A stretch of DNA of 64,000 nucleotides from Symbiodinium natans. Lineage: Eukaryota > Sar > Dinophyceae > Suessiales > Symbiodiniaceae. A model generated the notes under the pieces. That model searched no databases, had not been told where the DNA came from, and was given only the letters and a program-made list of their open reading frames with translations. Where the stretch lies: NCBI GenBank assembly GCA_905221605.1, contig CAJNDS010000559.1, forward strand, positions 1-64,000, in the 5' to 3' direction. The translations under genes were made by a program, and so were the position numbers. Positions within the stretch are counted from its first letter, which is position 1. The number at the start of each line of letters is the position of its first letter. Positions 9,342-21,460 of this stretch are shown here, in pieces.

Positions 9342-12313
9342 ATGGCAGAGCCGGTTGCAATTCAGGGCGTGGCGTCGGCGGACGCAGTCGAGGCGCAAGC
9401 GCCGAAGGCCGATTGTTGGAAGAACGCCTATGCCGCGATCATCTGTGCCCGGGTCTCCCACTTGGCGTGCTTGTCGTTGAAACCTCCAGGTTGCCCCGAG
9501 CGCGGGAGGAGGTTGAGGTTGAGGGTTCTACGTTTTGCTAGGCGCTCTGCGGCTCAGGTGCGTTCGTTGCGTCCACGGGCTTCTTCCACGGCTACGACAA
9601 CGGGGTGGTGAACGATGTCTTCACCATGAGCAGCTTTCGCAGCATGATGGGCTGGCCGGAGGAGGAAAACGCGATGGTGGCCTTCTGGGAACCTTGCTTG
9701 GGACCATTTGGGACCTGGGACCGTTTTTGGGTTTCGGGTGCAGTTTTGCCCAGCCCCCCACTCTGCACCGGGACCTAGGAGGGCTTCACGGTGAACGGCT
9801 TCAACATCGGCGCGGCCGTCGCCGCCGTCCTGGCAGGTCACCACCTGGTGGACAAGCGCCTTGGCGCTGCTGAAGGCATGTAGGGTTTAGGTTGGAATGG
9901 ATCCCTGGGTTGAGGTTGGAATGGATCCCTGCAGGAAGCATTGCGCCTATATTCTTCTTGTTATTTCCCCATTTTGTAGTAAGTTCATTCCTAAACCAGA
10001 ATGATTACACCCCAAACCCTGAACCCTGCACCGCCCGTTTCTAAGGCACGGACGGCGGCCAGCATTGTTCATCGGCTCCCTGCTGTTTGCCGTAGGTGGG
10101 GGTGGGGTGGGTTGGGAGGGTTGGGAGGGTTGGGCAGGTTGGGGGCGGGGGGATGGGGTGTGGGTTTAGAAGGTTTGGTGGCGATGGGCCCCAGGTGGAG
10201 GCGTGCAGACAGCAGCGCAGAACACGATCATGCTCATCATCGGCAGGGTCATTGCTGGAGTCGGCGTGGGCATAACGTCCTCGGCCGGGCCAGCCTTCAT
10301 CTCCGAAGTCGCGCCGGAGAAGATCCGTGGCATGCTCGTAGGCATCTACCAGAACAACGTGTGCCTGGCCATCGTGGCTGCTGCAGTGCTGAACTATGCG
10401 GTGCATGATGCCACGTGGGGCTGGCGCTTGTCACTTGGTCTTCAAGTAGCTCCTGGGCCGCACCTAGAATCCCTAGAAAAGAAGCTACAGATGACCAGCA
10501 CAAGTTTTATTTGTGCCGCACCTCGAAAGGAAGAAGCTGCAAATGACCAGCAAAAGTATGTGCACGTCAAGAATTGCAAGAATCACTCTAATTGCTCCCG
10601 CCAATCACTGTAGGCGATGGGCTTGCTGGTGGTCCTCGGCTTGTACTTCGTTTGTGAGACCCCGCGGTTCTTGGAGAGTGCCGGTCGCTCGGACGCAGCC
10701 CTGCGGGTGCTGACGCGGCTCCGTGCGGGTGACCAGGATGCAGCCGCTCACGAGTTGAAGGAGGTGCGGGCAGAGATCGACACCGAGAAAGCTGCTGGGG
10801 ACGCCACTTGGAGCGAGGTCTTCACCGTTCCCTTCTTCCGGAATGTCGTGATCATTGGCTGCGCCGTCCAGTTCTTCCAGATCATGACTGGGATCAACGC
10901 GATTGTCAGCTTCAGCGGCACGCTCTTCCAGGCCTTGGGCCTTCACGGCATCACCTTCTCCATCATCCCCTTTGTGGCCTTCACCATCGGAAACGCTGTA
11001 GGGAGCTGTCTCTTGGTGGACCGCGTGGGCCGGCGGCCACTTCTGCTCTATGGCATGGTGGCCATGTGCGTGACGATGCTCGTGGGGGGTGGAGTGGCAG
11101 TGCTCGCACAGGATCCAGATGGGCAGATCGGCACAGCTGCAGGCTACACGATCGTGTCCATGATCGTGGCGTACATGTTCTCCTTCGGAATCTCCTGGGG
11201 CTTCGGGGCCTGGCTGTACATCTCCGAGATCATGCCGCTGCGGGTGCGCGGAAAGGCCGTGGGACTCTGCACGGCCATGAACTGGGGTCCTGCCAACGTC
11301 ATGAGTGCCTTCCTGACGCCGCAGATGATCGCGTCGCCGCTTGGCCCGGGCGGGACGCTGATCTTCTTCGGGTGCGTCTGCCTCGCCGTGATCCCCTTCG
11401 TGCTCACCTGCGTGCCCGAGACCAAGGGCAAGACCCTGGAGGAGCCCCTACAACTCCCTACACCCCCACAACCCAAACATCCTGGCGCAACTACCATAAG
11501 CCCGCACCCACAACGTCGGCAGCCCCCCAAGTGCGCAGGAGATCGTGCCACTCTTCCGCTTCTCCGGCTGGAAGGACTTCAAATCCTTCGCCCAGGCATG
11601 AAGCCAAAGGGGTGGCACCTGTTTTTGGGGAGCGGGCTTGGGCTAGCGGGTTCGGGCTTTGCAAAGGTCTAGGCAAGTTGAAGCCATATCATGCTGTTCA
11701 CATTTATGATTTCAAAAATCTCCGAAGCCCCCCGGCTACCCTAAACCCTGGACTTCGAGGTTTCAGGAGAGTTGGGTGAATTGCGGCTCTTTCACTTGGG
11801 CACCTCGTTGAGGGACCGAACTGGCGGGTCTGGGTTTGACGCATGAAGGAGTTCCCCCCAAAAGAGCCCCAGCAGCATCCGACAACCATAAGCCATGAAT
11901 CCGAAGCCCCACACGAACCCCAAACCTGAAGCCCTCAACACGACCCTGCATCCCTAAATCCCACGCTCTAGAAACCTTCAAGCCTTGCACATCTGAAACG
12001 ATGCTATGCACTTATCCCTAAGCTCGAGGGCAACCTGCGCGGCGGCCATGGCTTGGTTGTTGCCGAGACTGCGGGGTTCAAGGCAGGTTCAGCAGGGTGT
12101 ATGGGGTGTTTGAGAAGGTTTTTTTTTTGTGCTCTATAAGTGAGCCTAGACGGCTTAATCGGGTTTGCTATAGGGGTTGCTGGATGCTTTTTCTTAGAGG
12201 GGGTTAACCGCGAACCCCACACCCAGAGGCTAACGACTCTGAAGCCCCCCCAAGCTACGGCCCGAAAGCAGGAGGAGGACAAGAAGCCCAGCAGCGAAGT
12301 CCTGGAGGTGTGA
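9342..12313 (+). CDS. Sugar porter (MFS) copy 3, nine exons, 539 aa
   Basis: Third transporter copy. Exons: 9342-9444, 9558-9688, 9779-9879, 10046-10095, 10195-10445, 10614-11441, 11539-11595, 12029-12082, 12269-12313. It shares with copy 2 the 12-base longer exon 3 and the same intron 3 type, but one base change gives LGAAEG instead of LAAAEG before the splice. Intron 4 is the G-rich type with an added GGGGGGATGGGG segment that also appears in copy 4. The GC donor of intron 7 reads GCATGAAG here rather than GCACGAAG. All family motifs are intact. Confidence 0.83.
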
Positions 12314-12400
12314 AAATGCCAGGCGCGCGCCCCCAGCTACACTCGAAAGTTTGCAATACTGCCTTACTGTCTCTCTCTCTATCTCTCATCTTTTTTTTTT

Positions 12401-12431
<31 letters not shown>

Positions 12432-13467
12432 TTTCTCTCTGTCTCCCTTTCTCTCTCTTGCTTTGGCTTTGTGGTTTTAGGCCGAAGGCGTTATGGTGTC
12501 TGGAATAGGTGCGGGTTGAACCAAATCCTGCAAGCCTGCAAGCCTGCAAGCCCCCAAGCCCTGCAAACACACAAAGGTAAACCTTGTATAAATGCCCTGA
12601 ATCCCCTAACCCCCGAACAAGCCCCCCGGTCGAGGCTTCGTGGCCCGGAGCAGATATCCTGCAGAGACCCTGCGAGCTAAACAGCCTTTCAGAAGGGTTC
12701 ACGGGATCCAGGGCTTAGGGGCCCTGACGTTCCTCGAGCTACAAAAGCTCTGGACCCCACTGGGCGAGGGCCTCACACGAGGGCCCTGGGCGGATGCCCA
12801 TTTAAAATTCAATTTGTGGGCGAGGTCGTTTGGACCCTGCGCCCGACACACTCCCAGACTTGAACGCCTCAGCCCGCCACGGGGCCGGGCCATTTGCAAG
12901 AGGCATTGGCGGGAGGATGTCTTGTGTACAGTGCATGTTTTTCTACGAAAACTCTCTGGGCTCCCTGAATCCAGCCCAGCTCGGAGAGAGATATTATGAG
13001 ATACTTGAGAGACGCTAGAGACACGACTCGAGAAAGAAGCTTCCAGATGTCTGGGGCACATGAACGTTTTTTGCTTGGCTGGGAGTCGAGAGTTGAGTGG
13101 CTGATATGGGCTTACGGCTTTGGACGGGCGCGCATTCGCACGGTCAGCGGGCCTCTCGCCGGTTCCGGTTCATAGGGTTCTCAAGGGGCGGGTGAGGCAT
13201 CAGGAGGAGACTATGGGTGTTATGGTTCAGGTCCTCTGCAACGTCACTCTGAAGCAAGGAGCCAAAACGCTTTGCCTAAACCCTGAACCCTCCAAGGCCT
13301 CCAGACAGCTTAAGCAGCCCAAGCGGCCGAAGCCCTAAGCAGCCTAAGTAGCCTAAGCAGCCTCAGCAGCCTAAGCAGCCTCAGCCAAGGCCGCAGCAGC
13401 GTGTTTGGATCAAGGTCTGCAGGAAGCAGGGTTGTCAGCCGAACTTCCCGATTGTCGATTCTCGGGC
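12314..13467 (+). other. Spacer between transporter copies 3 and 4
   Basis: No gene. The CT microsatellite (about 12,366-12,460) is longer and interrupted by a T run. The long C run is missing: the spacer goes straight from ACACACAAAG to GTAAACCTTG. Just before copy 4 the wording GGCTTACGGCTTTGGACGGG lacks a segment found before copies 2 and 3; the same deletion occurs before copy 5. Confidence 0.7.
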
Positions 13468-16356
13468 ATGGCAGAGCCGGTTGCGATTCGGGGTGTGGTG
13501 TCGGCGGACGCAGTCGAGGTGCAAGCACCGAAGGCCGATTGTTGGAAGAACGCCTATGCCGCGATCATCTGTGCCCGGGTCTCCCACTTGGCATGCTTGT
13601 CGTTGAAACCTCCTTACCTCGTTCCAGGTTGCCCCGAGCGCAGGAGGAGATTGAGGCTGAGGGTTCTTTGTTTTGCTAGGTGCTCTGCGGCTCAGGTGCG
13701 TTCGTTGCGTCCACGGGCTTCTTCCACGGCTACGACAACGGGGTGGTGAACGATGTCTTCACCATGCCCAGCTTTCGCGGCATGATGGGCTGGCCGGAGG
13801 AGGAAAACGCGATGGTGGCCTTCTGGGAACCTTGCTTGGGACCTGGGACCGTTTTTGGGTTTCAGGTGCAGTTTTGCCCAGCCCCCCACTCTGCACCGGG
13901 ACCTAGGAGGGCTTCACGGTGAACGGCTTCAACATCGGCGCGGCCGTCGCCGCCGTCCTGGCAGGTCACCACCTGGTGGACAAGCGCCTTGCCGGGTATT
14001 TGTGGGTCTAAGAAGCCTTGTGTTATTCCCCATACAGTACCCAACACTGAACCCCAGACCCAAAACCCGGCACAGCGTTTCTGAAGCACCCGTAAGGCAC
14101 GGCCGGCGGCCGGCATTGTTCATCGGCTCCTTGCTGTTTGCCGTAGGTGGGGGTTGGGAGGGTTGGGAGGGTTGGGCAGGTTGGGGGTGGGGGGATGGGG
14201 TGTGGGTTTAGAAGGTTTGGTGGCGATGGGCCCCAGGTGGAGGCGTGCAGACAGCAGCGCAGAACACGATCATGCTCATCATCGGCAGGGTCATTGCTGG
14301 TGTCGGCGTGGGCATAACGTCCTCGGCCGGGCCAGCCTTCATCTCCGAAGTCGCGCCGGAGAAGATCCGTGGCATGCTCGTAGGCATCTACCAGAACAAC
14401 GTGTGCCTGGCCATCGTGGCTGCTGCAGTGCTGAACTATGCGGTGCATGATGCCACGTGGGGCTGGCGCTTGTCACTTGGTCTTCAAGTAGCTCCTGGGC
14501 CGCACCTAGAATCCCTAGAAAAGAAGCCACAGATGACCAGCACAAGTCGTATTTGTTCCGCACCTAGAAAGGAAGAAGCTGCAAATGACCAGCACAAGTA
14601 TGTGCACGTCAAGAATTGCAAGAATCACACTAACTACTCCCGCAAATCCCTAGGCTATGGGCTTGCTGGTGGTCCTCGGCTTGTACTTTGTTTGTGAGAC
14701 CCCGCGGTTCTTGGAGAGCGCCGGGCGCTCGGACGCAGCCCTGCGGGTGCTGACGCGGCTCCGTGCGGGTGACCAGGATGCAGCCGCTCACGAGTTGAAG
14801 GAGGTGCGGGCAGAGATTGACACCGAGAAAGCTGCTGGGGATGCCACGTGGAGCGAGGTCTTCACCGTTCCCTTCTTCCGGAATGTCGTGATCATTGGCT
14901 GCGCCGTCCAGTTCTTCCAGATCATGACTGGGATCAACGCCATTGTGAGCTTCAGCGGCACGCTCTTCCAGGCCCTGGGCCTTCACGGCATCACCTTCTC
15001 TATCATCCCCTTTGTGGCCTTCACCATCGGAAACGCTGTAGGGAGCTGTCTCTTGGTGGACCGCGTGGGCCGGCGGCCACTTCTGCTCTATGGCATGGTG
15101 GCCATGTGCGTGACGATGCTCGTGGGGGGTGGAGTGGCAGTGCTCGCACAGGATCCAGATGGGCAGATCGGCACAGCTGCAGGCTACACGATCGTGTCCA
15201 TGATCGTGGCGTACATGTTCTCCTTCGGAATCTCCTGGGGCTTCGGGGCCTGGCTGTACATCTCCGAGATCATGCCGCTGCGGGTGCGCGGAAAGGCCGT
15301 GGGACTCTGCACGGCCATGAACTGGGGTCCTGCCAACGTCATGAGTGCCTTCCTGACTCCGCAGATGATCGCGTCGCCGCTTGGCCCGGGCGGAACGCTG
15401 ATCTTCTTCGGGTGCGTGTGCCTCGCCGTGATCCCCTTCGTGCTCACCTGCGTGCCCGAGACCAAGGGCAAGACCCTGGAGGAGCCCCTGCAACTCCCTG
15501 CGCCCTCAACCCAAACATCCTGGCGCAGCTACCATAAGCCCGCACCCACAACGTCGGCAGCCCCCCAAGTGCGCAGGAGATCGTGCCACTCTTCCGCTTC
15601 TCCGGCTGGAAGGACTTCAAATCCTTCGCCCAGGCACGAAGCCAAAGGGGTGGCACCTGTTTTTGGGGAGCGGGCTTGGGCTAGCGGGTTCGGGCTTTGC
15701 AAAGGTCTAGGCAAGTTGAAGCCATATCATGCTGTTCACATTTATGATTTCAAAAATCTCCGAAGCCCCCCAGCTAATTACCCTAAACCCTGGACTTCGA
15801 GGTTTCAGGAGAGTTGGGTGAATTGCGGCTCTTTCACTTGGGCACCTCGTTGAGGGACCGAACTGGGGGGTCTGGGTTTGAGGCATTAGGAGTTCCCCCC
15901 AAAAGCCCCGGCAACATCCGACAACCATAAGCCATGAATCCGAAGCCCCACACGAACCCCAAACCTGAAGCCCTCAACACGAAACCCTGCATCCCTAAAT
16001 CCCACGCTCTAGAAACCTTCAAGCCTTGCACATCTGAAACGATCCTAAGCACTATAATCCCTAAGCTCGAGGGCAACCTGCGCGGCGGCCATGGCTTGGT
16101 TGTTGCCGAGACTGCGGGGTTCAAGGCAGGTTCAGCAGGGTGTATGGGGTGTTGGAGAAGGTTTTTTTTTTGGTGCTCTATAGGTGAGCCTAGACGGCTT
16201 AATCGGGTTTGCTATAGGGGTTGCTGGATGCTTTTTCTTAGAGGGGGTTAACCGGGAACCCCACACCCAGAGGCTAACGACTCTGAAGCCCCCCAAGCTA
16301 CGGCCCGAAAGCAGGAGGAGGACAAGAAGCCCAGCAGCGAAGTCCTGGAGGTGTGA
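13468..16356 (+). CDS. Sugar porter (MFS) copy 4, nine exons, 535 aa
   Basis: Fourth transporter copy, first of a second subtype. Exons: 13468-13570, 13696-13826, 13907-13995, 14097-14146, 14237-14487, 14654-15481, 15577-15633, 16072-16125, 16312-16356. Subtype marks are an intron 1 longer by a TTACCTCGTTCC-type insertion, MPSFRGMMG instead of MSSFRSMMG after helix 1, and a different intron 3. The N terminus has VAIRGVVSADAVEVQ. Intron 2 lacks ten bases found in copies 1-3 and 5; because ten is not a multiple of three, this supports that stretch being intron with a GA start. Intron 5 ends CCCTAG|GCTATG. Confidence 0.83.
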
Positions 16357-17538
16357 AAATGCCAGGCGCACCCCCAGCTACACTCGAAAGTTTGCAATAC
16401 TGCCTTACTGTCTCTCTCTCTCTATCTCTCATTTTTTTGTTCTTGTTCTCTCTCTCTCTCTCTCTGTCTCTCTTTTCTCTCTGTCTCTCTTTCTCTCTCT
16501 TGCTTTGGCTTTGTGGTTTTAGGCCGAAGGCGTTATGGTGTCTGGAATAGGTGCGGGTTGAACCGAATCCTGCAAGCCTGCAAGCCTGCAAGCCCTGCAA
16601 ACACACAAATCCTACATGACAAGCCCGACAAGCTCTGCAAGCACCCCCCTGTAAACTTTGTATAAAAAGCCCAGAATCCCCTAACCCCCGAACAAGCCCC
16701 CCGGTCGAGGCTTCGTGGCCCGGACCAGAAATCCTGCAGAGACCCTGCGAGCCAAACAGGTTTTTAAAAGGGTTCACGGGATCCAGGGCTTAGGGGCCCT
16801 GACATTCCTCGAGCTACAAAAGCTCTGGACCTGGGCGAGGGCCTCACACGAGGGACCTGGGCGGATGCCCATTTAAAATTCAATTTGTGGGCGAGGTCGT
16901 TTGGGCCCTGCGCCCGACACACTCCCAGACTGTAACGCCTCAGCCCGCCACGGGGCTGGGCCATTTGCAAGAGGCGTTGGCGGGAGGATGTCTTGTGTAC
17001 AGTGCATGTTTTTCTTCGAAAACTCTCTGGGCTCCCTGAATCCAGCCCAGCTCGGAGAGAGATATTATGAGATACTTGAGAGACGCTAGAGACACGACTC
17101 GAGAAAGAAGCTTCCAGATGTCTGGGGCACATGAACGTTTTTTGCTTGGCTGGGAGTCGAGAGTTGAGTGGCTGATATGGGCTTACGGCTTTGGACGGGC
17201 GCGCATTCGCACGGTCAGCGGGCCTCTCGCCGGTTCCGGTTCATAGGGTTCTCAAGGGGCGGGTGAGGCATCAGGAGGAGACTATGGGTGTTATGGTTCA
17301 GGTCCTCTGCAACGTCACTCTGAAGCAAGGAGCCAAAACGCTTTGCCTAAACCCTGAACCCTCCAAGGCCTCCAGACAGCTTAAGCAGCCCAAGCGGCCG
17401 AAGCCCTAAGCAGCCTAAGTAGCCTAAGCAGCCTCAGCAGCCTAAGCAGCCTCAGCCAAGGCCGCAGCAGCGTGTTTGGATCAAGGTCTGCAGGAAGCAG
17501 GGTTGTCAGCCGAACTTCCCGATTGTCGATTCTCGGGC
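16357..17538 (+). other. Spacer between transporter copies 4 and 5
   Basis: No gene. It closely follows the previous spacer, with an interrupted CT microsatellite (about 16,410-16,500) and the same short GGCTTACGGCTTTGG form before the next gene. It differs in CCGGACCAGAAATCC and in GGTTTTTAAAAGGG where other spacers have GCCTTTCAGAAGGG. Confidence 0.7.
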
Positions 17539-20321
17539 ATGGCAGAGCCGGTTGCGATTCGGGGTGTGGTGTCGGCGGACGCAGTCGAGGTGCAAGCACC
17601 GAAGGCCGATTGTTGGAAGAACGCCTATGCCGCGATCATCTGTGCCCGGGTCTCCCACTTGGCATGCTTGTCGTTGAAACCTCCTTACCTCGTTCCAGGT
17701 TGCCCCGAGCGCAGGAGGAGATTGAGGCTGAGGGTTCTTTGTTTTGCTAGGTGCTCTGCGGCTCAGGTGCGTTCGTTGCGTCCACGGGCTTCTTCCACGG
17801 CTACGACAACGGGGTGGTGAACGATGTCTTCACCATGCCCAGCTTTCGCGGCATGATGGGCTGGCCGGAGGAGGAAAACGCGATGGTGGCCTTCTGGGAA
17901 CCTTGCTTGGGACCATTTGGGACCTGGGACCGTTTTTGGGTTTCGGGTGCAGTTTTGCCCAGCCCCCCACTCTGCACCGGGACCTAGGAGGGCTTCACGG
18001 TGAACGGCTTCAACATCGGCGCGGCCGTCGCCGCCGTCCTGGCAGGTCACCACCTGGTGGACAAGCGCCTTGCCGGGTATTTGTGGGTCTAAGAAGCCTT
18101 GTGTTATTCCCCATACAGTACCCAACACTGAACCCCAGACCCAAAACCCGGCACAGCGTTTCTGAAGCACCCGTAAGGCACGGCCGGCGGCCGGCATTGT
18201 TCATCGGCTCCTTGCTGTTTGCCGTAGGTGGGGGTTGGGAGGGTTGGGAGGGTTGGGCAGGTTGGGGGTGTGTGGGTTTAGAAGGTTTGGTGGCGATGGG
18301 CCCCAGGTGGAGGCGTGCAGACAGCAGCGCAGAACACGATCATGCTCATCATCGGCAGGGTCATTGCTGGAGTCGGCGTGGGCATAACGTCCTCGGCCGG
18401 GCCAGCCTTCATCTCCGAAGTCGCGCCGGAGAAGATCCGTGGCATGCTCGTAGGCATCTACCAGAACAACGTGTGCCTGGCCATCGTGGCTGCTGCAGTG
18501 CTGAACTATGCGGTGCATGATGCCACGTGGGGCTGGCGCTTGTCACTTGGTCTTCAAGTAGCTCCTGGGCCGCACCTAGAATCCCTAGAAAAGAAGCTAC
18601 AGATGACCAGCACAAGTTTTATTTGTTCCGCACCTAGAAAGGAAGAAGCTACAAATGACCAGCACAAGTATGTGCACGTCAAGAATTGCAAGAATCACTC
18701 TAATTGCTCCCGCCAATCACTGTAGGCGATGGGCTTGCTGGTGGTCCTCGGCTTGTACTTTGTTTGTGAGACCCCGCGGTTCTTGGAGAGCGCCGGGCGC
18801 TCGGACGCAGCCCTGCGGGTGCTGACGCGGCTCCGTGCGGGTGACCAGGATGCAGCCGCTCACGAGTTGAAGGAGGTGCGGGCAGAGATTGACACCGAGA
18901 AAGCTGCTGGGGACGCCACGTGGAGCGAGGTCTTCACCGTTCCCTTCTTCCGGAATGTGGTGATCATTGGCTGCGCCGTCCAGTTCTTCCAGATCATGAC
19001 TGGGATCAACGCAATTGTGAGCTTCAGCGGCACGCTCTTCCAGGCCCTGGGCCTTCACGGCATCACCTTCTCTATCATCCCCTTTGTGGCCTTCACCATC
19101 GGAAACGCTGTAGGGAGCTGTCTCTTGGTGGACCGCGTGGGCCGGCGGCCACTCCTGCTCTATGGCATGGTGGCCATGTGCGTGACGATGCTCGTGGGGG
19201 GTGGAGTGGCAGTGCTCGCACAGGATCCAGATGGGCAGATCGGCACAGCTGCAGGCTACACGATCGTGTCCATGATCGTGGCGTACATGTTCTCCTTCGG
19301 AATCTCCTGGGGCTTCGGGGCCTGGCTGTACATCTCTGAGATCATGCCGCTGCGGGTGCGCGGAAAGGCCGTGGGACTCTGCACGGCCATGAACTGGGGT
19401 CCTGCCAACGTCATGAGTGCCTTCCTGACTCCGCAGATGATCGCGTCGCCGCTTGGCCCGGGCGGAACGCTGATCTTCTTCGGGTGCGTGTGCCTCGCCG
19501 TGATCCCCTTCGTGCTCACTTGCGTGCCCGAGACCAAGGGCAAGACCCTGGAGGAGCCCCTGCAACTCCCTGCGCCCTCAACCCAAACATCCTGGCGCAG
19601 CTACCATAAACCCGCACCCAGAACGTCGGCAGCCCCCCAAGTGCGCAGGAGATCGTGCCACTCTTCCGCTTCTCCGGCTGGAAGGACTTCAAATCCTTCG
19701 CCCAGGCACGAAGCCAAAGGGGCGGCCGCTTCTCTGTTTTGGGGAGTGGGCTTGGGCTATCGGGTTCGGGCTTTGCAAAGGTCTAGGCAAGTTGAAGCCA
19801 TATCATGCTGTTCACATTTATGATTTCAAATTCTCGAAGCCCTCAACGACCCTAAACCCTGGACGACTTCGAGGTTTCAGGAGAGTTGGGGAGGAGGGGG
19901 GGGGGAGTTGCGGCTCTTGCACTTGGGCAGGGACGGAACTGGGTCTGGGTTTGAGGCATTATAGGAGTTCCCCCAAAAGAGCCCCGGCAACATCCGACAA
20001 CCACAAGCCATGAATCCGAAGCCCCACACGAAGCCCAAACCTGAAGCCCTCAACACGAAACCCGGCATGCCTAAATCCCAAGCTCTAAACACCTTCAAAC
20101 CTTGAACATCTGAAACGATCCAACGCAGAAAGCCCTAAGCTCGAGGGCAACCTGCGTGGCGGCCATGGCTTGGTTGCCGTTGCCGAGACTGCGGGGTTCA
20201 AGGCAGGTTCACCAGGGGTTCATGGGGTGCTTGAGCTAAGAGGGCTTAAATCGCCCCCCAAGCTACGGCCCGAAAGCAGGAGGAGGACAAGAAGCCCAGC
20301 AGCGAAGTCCTGGAGGTGTGA
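17539..20321 (+). CDS. Sugar porter (MFS) copy 5, nine exons, 536 aa
   Basis: Fifth transporter copy. Exons: 17539-17641, 17767-17897, 17988-18076, 18178-18227, 18307-18557, 18726-19553, 19649-19705, 20146-20202, 20277-20321. Its first three exons and introns follow copy 4, but intron 2 keeps the ten bases that copy 4 lost. Exon 8 is 57 bases instead of 54, adding one residue (GLVAVAET instead of GLVVAET); that the change is a whole codon supports exon 8 being coding. Intron 8 is only 74 bases, having lost most of the T-rich and GGTTGCTGGATGC segment seen in other copies, so this is the shortest repeat unit. Confidence 0.83.
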
Positions 20322-20401
20322 AAATGCCAGGCGCGCGCCCCCCAGCTACACTCGCAAGTTTGCAATACTGCCTTACTCTCTCGCACGCTCTCCTTTTTCA
20401 A

Positions 20402-20442
<41 letters not shown>

Positions 20443-21460
20443 CTTTCTCTGTATCTCTTTCTCTCTCTTGCTTTTGGCTTTGTGGTTTTAGGCCGAGGGC
20501 GTTATGGTGTCGGGAATATGTGCGGGTTGAACCAAAGCCTGCAAGCCCGCAAGCCCTCAAGCTCTGCAAACACACAAATCCTAAATGACAAGCCCGACAA
20601 GCTCTGCAAGTGCGCGCGCCCCCCCCCCTCCCCCCCCCCGGTAAACCTTGTATAAAAAGCCCTGAATCCCCTAACCCCCGAACAAGCCCCCCGGTCGAGG
20701 CTTCGTGGCCCGGAGCAGATATCCTGCAGAGACCCTGCGAGCCAAACAGCCTTTCAGAAGGGTTCATGGGATTCAGGGCTTAGGGGCCCTCACATTCCTC
20801 GAGCTACAAAACCTCTGGACCCACTGGGCGAGGGCCTCACACGAGGGCCCTGGGCAGATGCCCTTGTAATTTGTGGGCGAGGTCGTTTGGGCCCTGCGCC
20901 CGACACACTCCCAGACTTTAACGCCTCAGCCCGCCACGGGGCCGGGCCATTTGCAAGAGGCGTTGGCGGGAGGATGTCTTGTGTACAGTGCATGTTTTTC
21001 TACGAAAACTCTCTGGGCTCCCTGAATCCAGCCCAGCTCGGAGAGAGATATTATGAGATATTTGAGAGACGCTAGAGACACGACTCGAGAAAGAAGCTTC
21101 CAGATGTCTGGTGCACATGAACGTTTCTTGCCTGGCTGAGAGTCGAGAGTTGAGTGGCTGGTATGGGCTTACGGTTGAGAGCTTTGGGGGCTTTTTTGGC
21201 GTATGGGGTTGATACTTAAGGCGGGAAAGCGCGATGTCTGGTTTAGGTTCGGGTCCAAAACGCTTTGCCTAAACCCTGAACCCTCCAAAGCCCCCAGACA
21301 GCTTAAGCAGCTAAAGCGGCCTAAGCCCTAAGCAGCCTAAGTAGCCTAAGCAGCCTCAGCAGCCTAAGCAGCCTCAGCCAAGGCCGCAGCAGCGTGTTTG
21401 GATCAAGGTCTGCAGGAAGCAGGGTTGTCAGCCGAACTTCCCGATTGTCGATTCTCGGGC
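20322..21460 (+). other. Spacer between transporter copies 5 and 6
   Basis: No gene. The first 500 bases are nearly the same as in the spacer after copy 1, including the short CCCTTGTAATTTGTGGGC form, rather than like the neighbouring spacers. The 3' part instead has a new segment, TTGATACTTAAGGCGGGAAA (about 21,209), shared with the spacers after copies 6 and 7. This is a clear mosaic. Confidence 0.7.

Noticed and set aside
14630-15493. Long minus-strand open frame (287 residues) opposite transporter exon 6, with similar ones in other copies
   Set aside because: It mirrors the coding strand in GC-rich codons, has no family features, and varies in length between copies, while the plus strand encodes all sugar-porter motifs.
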